A model generated the notes under the pieces. It had not been told where the DNA came from. It was given only the letters and a program-made list of their open reading frames with translations, and searched no databases. Position numbers and translations under genes: made by a program. Positions 34,992 through 42,809 of a stretch of DNA of 64,000 bases are shown one piece after another (the first letter of the stretch is position 1; every line of letters starts with the position of its first letter). The stretch is taken from positions 11,451-75,450 of the forward strand of contig NZ_WTFT01000025.1 of NCBI RefSeq assembly GCF_009861505.1. Reading direction: 5' to 3'. The DNA comes from Pseudomonas izuensis (GTDB lineage Bacteria; Pseudomonadota; Gammaproteobacteria; Pseudomonadales; Pseudomonadaceae).

Positions 34992-35648
34992 TTACTTCGC
35001 GGCATACTTCGGTCCGTGCGGATTATTAAGCTTTGCCTGCAACATCCCCCACTCGCGCTGAATGATCGAGTAAGGGATAAAGATGCTGATCCTCTCAGCG
35101 CCCTTGACCCCGGAGTTGTTACTCACATCGTTTAATGTGGTGGAGTAGAAACCGATATTGATGCCGACGACACTACCGTCATTGGCAATGACAGGCCCAC
35201 CGGACATCCCCTTGACCAGCGGGGCATCATGGATGGCGTAGAGATCACCGCTGTGTTCATCAGCATTGACGAAAGGCGTTTGATACACCTTGCCTTTCCC
35301 GGTAGTGGTCACGAGGTAGGGACTTCCCCCCACGGCCGTAATGCTCTCGCCCACACGCGGTGCGCGCCATGATGGGTAGTGGCCGTTGGCTTTATGCTTG
35401 ATGAAGACAAGATCGCAGTGGGTGCTGCAGCTGTATGTCACATTGGGGATGAATGGCGTATGGCGGGTGGTGACGGCGTAGTCATCGTTCCATTGCACTG
35501 CCGAGGCCATGTACAGATACGGCACGGGAAAGCCAGAGAAGACTAAAAAATATGAATCATTAGTAACACCCGAAAGATCGGGTTTTACGATGCCGTTGCA
35601 TCCTGCAGTGACAACTCCTATTAAAAAGCAGGCCATGATCTTGATCAT
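34992..35648 (-). CDS. Trypsin-like serine protease lipoprotein
   Basis: A 218-residue predicted lipoprotein with lipobox VTAGC (Cys17) and a compact trypsin-like fold. The triad is readable as His63 (VTTRHTPF), Asp79 (HCDLVFIK) and Ser149 (KGMSGGPVI). It lacks a PDZ domain, so it is much shorter than DegP/DegS, resembling phage- or island-encoded trypsin-like peptidases. The codon mix is less GC-biased than in the preceding genes. No partner gene is evident. It ends against the last REP. Confidence 0.85.
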   Translation of the reverse strand: MIKIMACFLIGVVTAGCNGIVKPDLSGVTNDSYFLVFSGFPVPYLYMASAVQWNDDYAVTTRHTPFIPNVTYSCSTHCDLVFIKHKANGHYPSWRAPRVGESITAVGGSPYLVTTTGKGKVYQTPFVNADEHSGDLYAIHDAPLVKGMSGGPVIANDGSVVGINIGFYSTTLNDVSNNSGVKGAERISIFIPYSIIQREWGMLQAKLNNPHGPKYAAK

Positions 35649-36086
35649 GATGTATCACCGACTTATAGGGAGAATGTGACTGTTTTTTGTTGTCAGAATT
35701 TTGTCTTTTGTCGGGTCGCAATACTCCTCGCCTCTTGTTCTAGTTGGACGCTGTGATACTTATGGTTGAAGTTTCAACACGGCGTATGAATGAATTGCAC
35801 TAAGGCCAATCGCTTTTCGATCAACTTAATTAGTGTAAATATTTGACGCCAGAAATATGTTAACCCCGAGGATAGATACCAGAAGAGCCTATGATCTTCT
35901 TGGTTAATGACGGGCGATTTTAGTTGGTATGTTTAAGTGAAAGAGGACAGCGTTCTCGTCGGTTAACAGCGGGCGCGGCAAAGCTATGCCAGAATTTAAG
36001 GGAGCGCTTGGCGATGAGCCGCTGATGCTGAGTCAGTCATCGCCAAAGCGATAACCTGGCCGCCTTCTGCCGCGTCGGAGCATCCA
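35649..36086. other. 438-base AT-rich gap with one hairpin
   Basis: No convincing coding frame. It contains an inverted repeat CGCTTGGCGATGA (36,005-36,017) / TCATCGCCAAAGCG (36,037-36,050) about 35 bases before the first phosphatase gene, and AT-rich sequence that may carry promoters for the two divergent genes. Confidence 0.6.
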
Positions 36087-36833
36087 ATGTTCGAAACTAC
36101 CGAGCTGTCGCGCGTGAAGCACTTCGCCGCAAACACGGTTGGCCGGGATTTCGCGGTCGGGGATATTCATGGCCACTTCACCCGGCTGCAGGCTGCGCTG
36201 GATGCCGCCGGATTCGATCCTGCCGTTGACCGCCTGTTCAGCGTCGGGGATCTGATTGATCGTGGGCCCGAGTCACTGGATGTCGATGAATGGCTCCTGC
36301 GCAAGCCCTGGTTCCACGCAGTGCGTGGCAACCACGAGCAAATGGCTATTGATTCGCACGCCGCCGGCCGCCTAAGCAATCAATGCAGCATGCACTTCAT
36401 CAACGGTGGTGCGTGGTTCTACGGGCTATCCAGCATTGAGCAAGACGGGTACGCCACTATCCTTCAGGACTTGCCCCTGGTGATCGAAGTCGAGACCGCC
36501 CTGGGCCTGATCGGCATCGTGCACGCCGACGTTCCGTGCGCAAGCTGGGGAGAAATGATTACAGCCCTTTCCGGATCGGCAAGAGAGGCCGACCACATTG
36601 CCGCCATCCTTCAGTGGTCACGCAAGCGCCTGACCGACGAAAACCACGCCGGTGTCGATGGCGTGCGGGCGGTGATCGTGGGCCATACGCCACTCTGGCA
36701 GCCGGCTGTACTCGGGAATGTTTACCACATAGATACCGCTGGCTGGATGAATGGCCACTTCACGCTGTTGGAGCTGGCCACGCTGCAATGCTTACCGCCA
36801 ATCGACCCCGTCCGACCGCCCCAGTTTGCCTGA
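36087..36833 (+). CDS. PPP-type metallophosphatase (PrpA/PrpB-like), copy 1
   Basis: A 248-residue serine/threonine or bis-nucleotide phosphatase of the PPP family. The three signature motifs are GDIHGHF (26-31), GDLIDRGPE (54-62) and RGNHEQM (80-86). Later metal ligands fall in IVHADVP and VGHTPLW. The protein resembles PrpA/PrpB and lambda phosphatase. GGAGC precedes the ATG. A second copy lies 1.3 kb downstream, beyond a desaturase-like gene; the two share the N-terminal YAAN/FAAN-x-x-GRDF-x-VGDIHGHF stretch and PWFHAVRGNHEQM. Confidence 0.93.
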   Translation: MFETTELSRVKHFAANTVGRDFAVGDIHGHFTRLQAALDAAGFDPAVDRLFSVGDLIDRGPESLDVDEWLLRKPWFHAVRGNHEQMAIDSHAAGRLSNQCSMHFINGGAWFYGLSSIEQDGYATILQDLPLVIEVETALGLIGIVHADVPCASWGEMITALSGSAREADHIAAILQWSRKRLTDENHAGVDGVRAVIVGHTPLWQPAVLGNVYHIDTAGWMNGHFTLLELATLQCLPPIDPVRPPQFA

Positions 36834-36935
36834 CATCGAGCAACGGATTGATCTGTTTGGCCCGACAACCATTGATCGCATTGGACCTGCCAAGCCAGGT
36901 CTCTGTAAACTCGCCCACAAGAAAATGGGGCGGCG

Positions 36936-37919
36936 ATGAACGATTTCCTGCAGTACATCATTCAGGTGCTTGAAGGTAATACGAAGGATGTGATGATCGC
37001 AGTCTTGATGACGGGTGGCGTTTGGTTATTTGAGTGGTGCAGACCCGCCGTAACCGATTCGGATCTAAGCGGTAGGTGGCACAACGTCAAAGTCTTCATT
37101 TTATTGCTAATCGGCTTGGCTTTTGCCGCCCCGATATTGAATCAATGCGCGCAACTCTTACCGAGCATATCGCTGCTTGAACGTATTGCGCCGGACTGGC
37201 AATCAAAAGGCATCGCAGGTGGCATCCTTGCCACTCTCATCTATGCGTTTATCTGGGATTTTTTCCAATACTGGACCCATCGACTTGAGCACAAATATGC
37301 AGCTCTATGGGCTTTCCACAGGGTGCATCACAGCGATGCGCATATGAATGCTTCAACGGCTCTACGTCAAAGCGTGGGGGGTGCATTAATCGGCTTTTTC
37401 CTAACCCACATACCTACCGCAATAATATGCGGTGGAAACAGTATTCCCTACGTTGGCTCATTGATATTGTTCAGTGGCTGGGGTTACTTCAATCACGCGA
37501 ATGTTCGCCTATCATTAGGCCCCTTCACCCGAATAATATCAGGCCCACAATGGCACAGACTGCATCACGGGAAGGAAGCTCAATATCACAACTCAAACTA
37601 CGCAGCGTTTTTTCCGGTTTTAGACCTGTTTTTTGGCACACTACGACTGCCGAAAAAAGAAGAATGGGTAGAAACGGGCGTTCTAAATGACGTCTCCCCC
37701 CTGAAGCCGTTCAAGCAAGCCTTTTTTTCCTGGTGCAATGAAAGTGCATCTATCGAAAATACACCTCACACACATACACCTGAAACGCCCTCAAGGTTGC
37801 TTGGTCGGCAATGGTCCCGGCGCGGATATCGAAAACAGTTGATTCGCAAGCTACAGAGAGCTCAATGGTTCCTGCATCGCCCAGCCTGGTGGCGTATCGG
37901 CCGGCGTTCGGGAGAGTAA
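36936..37919 (+). CDS. Sterol desaturase / fatty acid hydroxylase family membrane enzyme
   Basis: A 327-residue integral membrane di-iron enzyme. The histidine boxes are HRLEH (115-119), HRVHH (128-132) and HRLHH (207-211), the pattern of the family, with about four helices (22-40, 52-70, 93-112, 148-165). It hydroxylates or desaturates a lipid substrate; which one is unknown. The normal family core ends near residue 270. The remaining C terminus (about 283-327), rich in Arg and Trp, is read across the antisense strand of a repeated coding remnant, so it is probably not native. It is flanked by two paralogous phosphatases. Confidence 0.88.
   Translation: MNDFLQYIIQVLEGNTKDVMIAVLMTGGVWLFEWCRPAVTDSDLSGRWHNVKVFILLLIGLAFAAPILNQCAQLLPSISLLERIAPDWQSKGIAGGILATLIYAFIWDFFQYWTHRLEHKYAALWAFHRVHHSDAHMNASTALRQSVGGALIGFFLTHIPTAIICGGNSIPYVGSLILFSGWGYFNHANVRLSLGPFTRIISGPQWHRLHHGKEAQYHNSNYAAFFPVLDLFFGTLRLPKKEEWVETGVLNDVSPLKPFKQAFFSWCNESASIENTPHTHTPETPSRLLGRQWSRRGYRKQLIRKLQRAQWFLHRPAWWRIGRRSGE
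37764..37880 (-). repeat. Diverged coding remnant, copy A
   Basis: The leftward strand translates as GDAGTIELSVACESTVFDIR, continuing AGTIADQATLRAFQVYV. It matches copy B at 38,961 in both DNA and peptide sequence and lies antisense within the 3' end of the desaturase-like gene. It looks like the C-terminal end of an unknown protein preserved twice, each time downstream of a phosphatase gene. A possible in-frame extension reads FTLPNAGRYATRL before it. Confidence 0.65.
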
Positions 37920-38148
37920 AGATCAGCGAGCTTTAGCACCTGTGCTGAGGCCAGAATAGACTTCGCCAGCCTCCCGGGCAGTCCGCAGCCACATGCGTAG
38001 CGATACGGGCCGCGAAAAAGTTGAACCGCGAGTTCATGTGCGGTGCTGACTTGGGCGGGCATAAATCTTTTGACGCCTGGCTTCGATTGTCAAAAAAAAT
38101 TCGCAAGATGATATGCTTATTGGCTACCCGCGACCTTACCAAGTAATC

Positions 38149-38901
38149 ATGCGCAAACCTGTTCCTTCTCTTACCGTCAAATCATACGCTGCCAACGAAA
38201 AAGGTCGTGACTTTGTCGTGGGTGATATACATGGTCACTTTGAACTTCTAGACTCACTGTTAAGCAAAATAAAATTTAACGCAACCCAAGATCGCATCTT
38301 TTCTGTAGGTGATCTTATTGATCGCGGGCCTGATTCCGAACAAGTAATTTCATGGTTGAAGGAACCATGGTTCCACGCAGTACGCGGCAATCATGAGCAA
38401 ATGATAGTTGAATGCATGTCGGGTATAGGGGATATACCAAGGCACACTCGAAATGGAGGTGCGTGGCTTTACGATCTTCCACCCTCTGCCCAACTCGGTA
38501 TTTCTGGAGCTTTGCGCGACCTACCAATCATGATCGAGATCGAGTTGTCGGATGGTCGAAGAGTTGGAGTTGTGCATGCCGAAGCCCCACTTCTACTCAC
38601 TACTGACGGTTGGCAAGAAGCCAAAGACGCCATAAGCTGCGAACTTGGCGATGAGCTCCAGCAACAAGCTCTAATGCTTGCACTGTATTCGCGAAAAAAA
38701 ATCGATCGGCATGATCACTCCATCGTTAAAGGACTGGATAAACTCTACGTAGGCCACTCCACCGTACCGAACGTTATGAGCCTGGGAAATGTAATGTACA
38801 TCGATACCGGCTGCTCGTTTGAAGATGGGGCACTGAGTCTGGTCGAATTAACTTCCGGTGCTATTTTTACGGCAACTATGTGTGAATTTTCAATCGTATA
38901 A
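38149..38901 (+). CDS. PPP-type metallophosphatase, copy 2
   Basis: A 250-residue paralog of the phosphatase at 36,087 with GDIHGHF, GDLIDRGPD and RGNHEQM. Its codon use is distinctly AT-richer than copy 1, so it was probably not made by a recent duplication in this genome. The ATG at 38149 aligns with the start of copy 1; an ATG 36 bases earlier is possible but neither has a clear ribosome site. Later ligands fall in VVHAEAP and VGHSTVP. Substrate unknown. Confidence 0.9.
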   Translation: MRKPVPSLTVKSYAANEKGRDFVVGDIHGHFELLDSLLSKIKFNATQDRIFSVGDLIDRGPDSEQVISWLKEPWFHAVRGNHEQMIVECMSGIGDIPRHTRNGGAWLYDLPPSAQLGISGALRDLPIMIEIELSDGRRVGVVHAEAPLLLTTDGWQEAKDAISCELGDELQQQALMLALYSRKKIDRHDHSIVKGLDKLYVGHSTVPNVMSLGNVMYIDTGCSFEDGALSLVELTSGAIFTATMCEFSIV

Positions 38902-38960
38902 GCAGCGGTAGGCCAGAGCGCATCCAACGCTGAAATTCATTCTCCCGCCCGACATACCTC

Positions 38961-39078
38961 CCTCATATATATCTGCAATACCCTCAAGGCGCTTTGATTG
39001 GCAACGACTCCGGCCCTCATATCGAAAACAGCCGATCCAGTAGTAACTACAGAGAGTTCTATGGTTGCCGCATCCCCA
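38961..39078 (-). repeat. Diverged coding remnant, copy B
   Basis: The leftward strand translates as GDAATIELSVVTTGSAVFDM, continuing RAGVVANQSALRVLQIYMRE and VCRAGE before a stop at 38,937. It matches copy A at 37,764. It fills most of the 408-base gap after the second phosphatase gene (38,902-39,310). The frame is interrupted by a stop upstream (before KPVGSGEIRFRQQRFF), so the gene is dead or only its end was captured. I do not recognise the family. Confidence 0.65.
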
Positions 39079-39310
39079 AAAAAACGTTGCTGGCGGAACC
39101 GGATTTCCCCCGAACCCACAGGCTTTCACAGCGTTCGAGTGAGGAGGTCGAGGGCGCTGTGGATTGCAGTCATTACTGCTCTCCAGGCTCCAGGCAAAAA
39201 GACCGCTTGAGGCGGGCGCGTTGGCAATCGCGGGTGCCACCAAAACGCAAAGCAAGAATGCTTGAATCGACTAGCCTAAGCGCAGCAACAATAATTAGGA
39301 GGGGGCTCGC

Positions 39311-39547
39311 ATGATCAAGTTTGGTACCGAACGACCAGCAGAAACGGTGTACCCGACGCTTTACGATGAGTTTGAAATCAGTAAAAGACCTTATTGGTCG
39401 CCTCCTGGTGCTCGGAAAAAGACAACGACCACTGCTAGCGTCAGCGCCTTCATTCAGCTTTTCAGGTTAAGTACGTGGGTCAAACCGGCGATTCCAAAGT
39501 CAAATCGGCCTGTTGAGGTGCTCGACAGCAGGACTTCCAAGCCCTAA
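39311..39547 (+). CDS. Small hypothetical protein with a strong ribosome site
   Basis: A 78-residue frame with TAGGAGGGGG seven bases before the ATG, one of the strongest ribosome sites in the window. It begins MIKFGTERPAETVYPTLYDE. No domain, signal peptide or membrane helix is visible. It may be an intact small gene or the 5' end of a larger gene cut by rearrangement, since the following 287 bases hold no continuation. Confidence 0.5.
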   Translation: MIKFGTERPAETVYPTLYDEFEISKRPYWSPPGARKKTTTTASVSAFIQLFRLSTWVKPAIPKSNRPVEVLDSRTSKP

Positions 39548-39834
39548 CCACCGAGCTGCAAGGAGAAATCCCTCGCCCCCTGGCGTTTCCCATGCCCACC
39601 TCAGTCACGCAAGGTGACTCTGGCGGCCGCTTACCATCGTCAGAGCGAATCCCGAACGTTGAATCGCAAATAATACGCACTCTTAAATACAATGTTTTTC
39701 CTCAAGCCGGAGCGCTTTCGGCAACTCCTTGTGCGCCTGATATTCAAGCTTGGCTATAACTGAGGAGAGGCACCGGTTTCCCTGAATTGATGAAGTGAGC
39801 GCTTACTCATCTGCAGTCGGGAAGTGGGAATAAA

Positions 39835-40569
39835 ATGCTTTTACCAATCCCCAAACAAATTACCGTAATTTCCCCACATTTAGATGATGCCGTCTTCAGT
39901 TGCGGTTGCCTTTTGGCTGAGAGTCGAGACGCTCTAGTCATTACAGTATTTGCTGGCGTGCCTGATCCTGAAATAGCGGCCCCGGCTTGGGATGTAGCAA
40001 CGGGTTTTAGTAGTGGGTATCAGGCGGTGCTTGCGCGACGTGATGAAGATACGGAGTCGATGCGCAGACTGGGTGCGAAAAACGCATGGCTCAGCTTCTG
40101 GGATAGCCAGTACGGTCGCAGTTATCAAACGACCGACCTGGTACCTGCGCTAAAAACAATCATTGAGCAAAGGGGTGGGACCGTCCTCATGCCTATGGGA
40201 CTTCGCCACCCCGACCATCTGCTGACTAGCAACGCTTGCTTGGCGGTGCGCGAAGCGTTACGTCTTGCACAACAATACACAGAGGATGGAGCACCTGAGC
40301 ACCGAATGAATTGGTTCGTCTATGAGGAGGCTACCTATCGGCAGTTTCCGGGCCTGGTCCTTACTCGGCTCGCAGCCTGGAAGCAGGCTGGACTAACAAT
40401 GAGGGCGGTTAAATTTCCCACCTCAAGCCTCATAAAGAAAGCCTACGCCGTAGGCGCCTATCAGAGTCAACTTCCACTATTCGGAAACGCCAAACGCGCC
40501 GACATGGGCTCTCCTGAACGCTATTGGCAGCTCGATTTTGAGCAGAACGGGTCTGAATCGATTCTGTGA
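39835..40569 (+). CDS. PIG-L family deacetylase
   Basis: A 244-residue zinc-dependent N-deacetylase-like protein. The metal motif is SPHLDD (His15, Asp18), with a later GLRHPDHL (His125, His128). Family members remove N-acetyl groups from glucosaminyl lipids or secondary metabolites (PIG-L, MshB, BshB, LmbE). The length is normal, although the last residues adjoin the integrase remnant, whose homology begins within about 20 bases of the stop, so the very end may be altered. No glycan or thiol biosynthesis genes are nearby, so substrate is unknown. Confidence 0.88.
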   Translation: MLLPIPKQITVISPHLDDAVFSCGCLLAESRDALVITVFAGVPDPEIAAPAWDVATGFSSGYQAVLARRDEDTESMRRLGAKNAWLSFWDSQYGRSYQTTDLVPALKTIIEQRGGTVLMPMGLRHPDHLLTSNACLAVREALRLAQQYTEDGAPEHRMNWFVYEEATYRQFPGLVLTRLAAWKQAGLTMRAVKFPTSSLIKKAYAVGAYQSQLPLFGNAKRADMGSPERYWQLDFEQNGSESIL

Positions 40570-40840
40570 CGTTGTTGAAAATTCAGGGCGTAAGAAAACC
40601 GCACACGATGGCTTTGCCAGAGTCCGCATTCACGACTTGAAGCACACTTTTGTGAGAAGGCTGCGTGCGGCAGATGTGACTGAGGAAAATCGGAAAGCGA
40701 TGCTCGGCCACAAGAAAGGAAGTATTACCAGCTACTACTCGGCCGCAGAGCTGGGTCAACTGATTGAAGCTGCGAATAAGGTATCAGTAACCGATTCGCG
40801 TGGACCAGCGCTGACGATTCTGAAAAGGAGGCAGGCTTGA
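40538..40840 (+). pseudogene. C-terminal remnant of a tyrosine recombinase
   Basis: This 100-codon frame contains only the last third of a phage-type integrase: RIHDLKHTFVRRLRAADVTE, then MLGHKKGSITSYYSAAEL, which holds the H-x-x-R and GH...Y regions. No N-terminal or central domain precedes it; the preceding sequence is the PIG-L gene. It is therefore the scar of an older integrated element whose left part was lost. Confidence 0.85.
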
Positions 40841-40889
40841 AGAAAAACCCTAGCTCACTCGGAAAGTCACTAGGGCAGAAATAACAAAA

Positions 40890-40903
40890 CCGCTAAAAAG
40901 CGG
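40890..40903 (-). terminator. Leftward terminator hairpin beside the tRNA fragment
   Basis: Read leftward, CCGCTTTTTAGCGG is followed by TTTTGTTATTT, a typical Rho-independent terminator. It lies about 20 bases beyond the 3' end of the tRNA-Pro fragment, where the native terminator of the tRNA gene would be. Confidence 0.7.
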
Positions 40904-40921
40904 CTAAGTCATTGAAAAATA

Positions 40922-40966
40922 TGGTCGGGACGGAGTGATTCGAACACTCGACCCCTAGCACCCCAT
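40922..40966 (-). other. tRNA-Pro(GGG) 3'-end fragment: attachment-site scar
   Basis: The leftward strand reads from the anticodon loop (ATGGGGTG) through GGGGTCGAGTGTTCGAATCA and CTCCGTCCCGACCA, which is the variable loop, T arm, acceptor strand and CCA of a proline tRNA. The 5' half (acceptor, D arm) is absent upstream, so this is a fragment, not a gene. A full integrase begins about 175 bases to the right and an integrase remnant ends 80 bases to the left, as expected for an att site used at least twice. Confidence 0.78.
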
Positions 40967-41099
40967 ACACTTAATACCCGGAAGTCCATGGGTGAACGTA
41001 CGCTCTGATGGACCGCTTTAACCTAGAATTTACAGAGATTCAGGCTATATTAACGTCTATTGCGATCCACTAATATCCATCGACAGCCAAGTGATTCGG

Positions 41100-41121
41100 T
41101 GGGGCAAAAGTGGGGCAAAAT
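41100..41121 (+). repeat. Tandem 11-base direct repeat before the integrase
   Basis: TGGGGCAAAAG is followed directly by TGGGGCAAAAT. It lies between the att fragment and the integrase start and could be an integrase arm-type or excisionase binding site. Confidence 0.5.
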
Positions 41122-41140
41122 TTCAAGAAGCTGGACAGAC

Positions 41141-42541
41141 ATGAGGTCGACAGTGGCAAAACTAACGGTGAAGCAACTGGAGGCACTCACCTCCGCGGAT
41201 GACGGAAGGACGCTACGCGAAGACGGTGGCCTGACTGCGAAGGTTCGCGCCGGTGTACGCGGAATTACTCTCCTATTTCGCTACGAGTTCAAACTGCACG
41301 GAACCAAACGTGATCACCGCTTGGGCAGTTGGCCGAAGAAAACGCTGGCGCAAATTCGTGCCGAGCGTGACGAAATGAGAGTGAGCATCACTAAAGGCAT
41401 AGACCCCATCACCGCCCGCAAGGCCGCCAGAATCGAAGCCCAGGCTGCCATTGTCGCCACCCTTGCCGAGGCCGAACGCCAGGCAGTAGAGAACAAGACA
41501 GTCACTGATCTCTTCGAAGAGTGGATTCGCGACGGCGTATCTCGCCAGGACGGAAACGCTGAACTGCGCCGCAGCTTCACCAAAGACGTGTTACCAGTCA
41601 TTGGCGATAAGCCGCTGCGCAACCTCACCGAGAAAGATCTGCTCACTGTCCTACGCTTGGTTAAAGCCCGCGGCCTGAACCGCGCCGTTGTGATTCGCAG
41701 TAAGGACATCGGCCAGATGCTGCGCTGGGCTGAGAAACGCAAGCCGTGGCGCACCTTAATGGTTGATGGAAATCCGGCCTACTTAATAGACGCTAGCAAA
41801 CTGCTCGATCACGACTACCAAGAACAACGCGACCGCCTACTCTCTCCTGATGAAATTCGCGAGTTGCGCGACATCTTCGCGAGTTTGGCACACGACTATG
41901 ACGCCCTACCCGCCGGCAAGAAATACTCTGGTATCCGCCCAGTAAACCAACGCGTGCAATGCGCAGTCTGGATCTGTCTAGGTACCCTATGCCGCATCGG
42001 AGAACTGCTCAAGTCTGAATGGAGATATGTGGATCTGGAAAAAGGGACCTGGCTCATTCCCGCCGAATCCACCAAAGGACATATGGGCAGACGCCAGGAT
42101 CACCACGTGTTTATGTCTTCTTTCGTGCAGACACAATTCAAGCTATTGCAAAGGGAAAGCGGACATACGCCGTACTGCTTCCCTAGCAAAGACGAGAAAA
42201 GCCATGTCGATACGAAGACAATTAGCAAATTGATCGGTGACCGGCAGTGCCGATTCAAAAAGCGCAGTAAACCACTAATTGGCCGCCACCATGATGACTC
42301 ATTGGTACTCAACAAGGGAAGCAAAGGTGAATGGACACCTCACGATTTGCGCCGAACTGGCGCAACTATGATGCAAGAGCTCGGAATAACAATAGAGATA
42401 ATTGATCGCTGCCAAAATCATGTACTTGGTGGATCAAAGGTTCGTCGACATTATCTTCATCATGATTATGCTAAGGAAAAAACCGAGGCTTGGAGATTAC
42501 TAGGGGTACGTCTTGAAAAAATTTTAGCAACTATTTTCTAG
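41141..42541 (+). CDS. P4-type tyrosine integrase
   Basis: A 466-residue tyrosine recombinase of the P4/DUF4102 class. The N-terminal arm-binding domain covers about 1-100 (GITLLFRYEFKLHGTKRDHR, then LGSWP), the core-binding domain about 130-230, and the catalytic domain follows with Arg in CRIGELLKSEW, the H-x-x-R box in TPHDLRRTGATMM and the tyrosine in HYLHHDYA. It appears intact. The ATG at 41141 is used; a GTG at 41153 has a well-spaced TGAGG and gives the more usual MAKLTVKQ start. It lies beside the tRNA-Pro fragment, its probable att site. Confidence 0.93.
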   Translation: MRSTVAKLTVKQLEALTSADDGRTLREDGGLTAKVRAGVRGITLLFRYEFKLHGTKRDHRLGSWPKKTLAQIRAERDEMRVSITKGIDPITARKAARIEAQAAIVATLAEAERQAVENKTVTDLFEEWIRDGVSRQDGNAELRRSFTKDVLPVIGDKPLRNLTEKDLLTVLRLVKARGLNRAVVIRSKDIGQMLRWAEKRKPWRTLMVDGNPAYLIDASKLLDHDYQEQRDRLLSPDEIRELRDIFASLAHDYDALPAGKKYSGIRPVNQRVQCAVWICLGTLCRIGELLKSEWRYVDLEKGTWLIPAESTKGHMGRRQDHHVFMSSFVQTQFKLLQRESGHTPYCFPSKDEKSHVDTKTISKLIGDRQCRFKKRSKPLIGRHHDDSLVLNKGSKGEWTPHDLRRTGATMMQELGITIEIIDRCQNHVLGGSKVRRHYLHHDYAKEKTEAWRLLGVRLEKILATIF

Positions 42542-42809
42542 CAATCAATTGCCTCTGTTCACAAACTAATTAGCACTGCTAGCCGTGCCCGAGTTCAGGC
42601 CAGCTGAAAATCCGACTTTTTCAACAGAATCGGCCAAAAACAGGAACTCGATATTGCTGCAAAAAAAGGGGGACTCACTCTTGAGGACTCCCCAGGTGCC
42701 CGGTGATCTACCGCCATGACGTCCGCGACTGCTACGACCTGATCGAGTGGCTGAAAAAACTAGTAGCTGAAACCAACAACATCACTACTCTGTCCAGCTG
42801 TAGAACACA
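42542..42809. other. Gap with possible mobile-element debris
   Basis: GACTTTTTCAACAGAATCGGCC (about 42,616-42,637) resembles sequence near the ends of some Pseudomonas insertion sequences, and a short frame (IYRHDVRDCYDLIEWLKKLV) follows without start or continuation. No complete element is present. Confidence 0.35.

Noticed and set aside
34992..35648. DegP/HtrA-type periplasmic protease
   Set aside because: The triad is present, but there is no PDZ domain and the protein is a 218-residue lipoprotein, so only a trypsin-like assignment is supported.
40922..41010. A complete tRNA gene
   Set aside because: Only the 3' half matches tRNA-Pro; the D arm and 5' acceptor strand are missing, and the bases on the 5' side do not pair.
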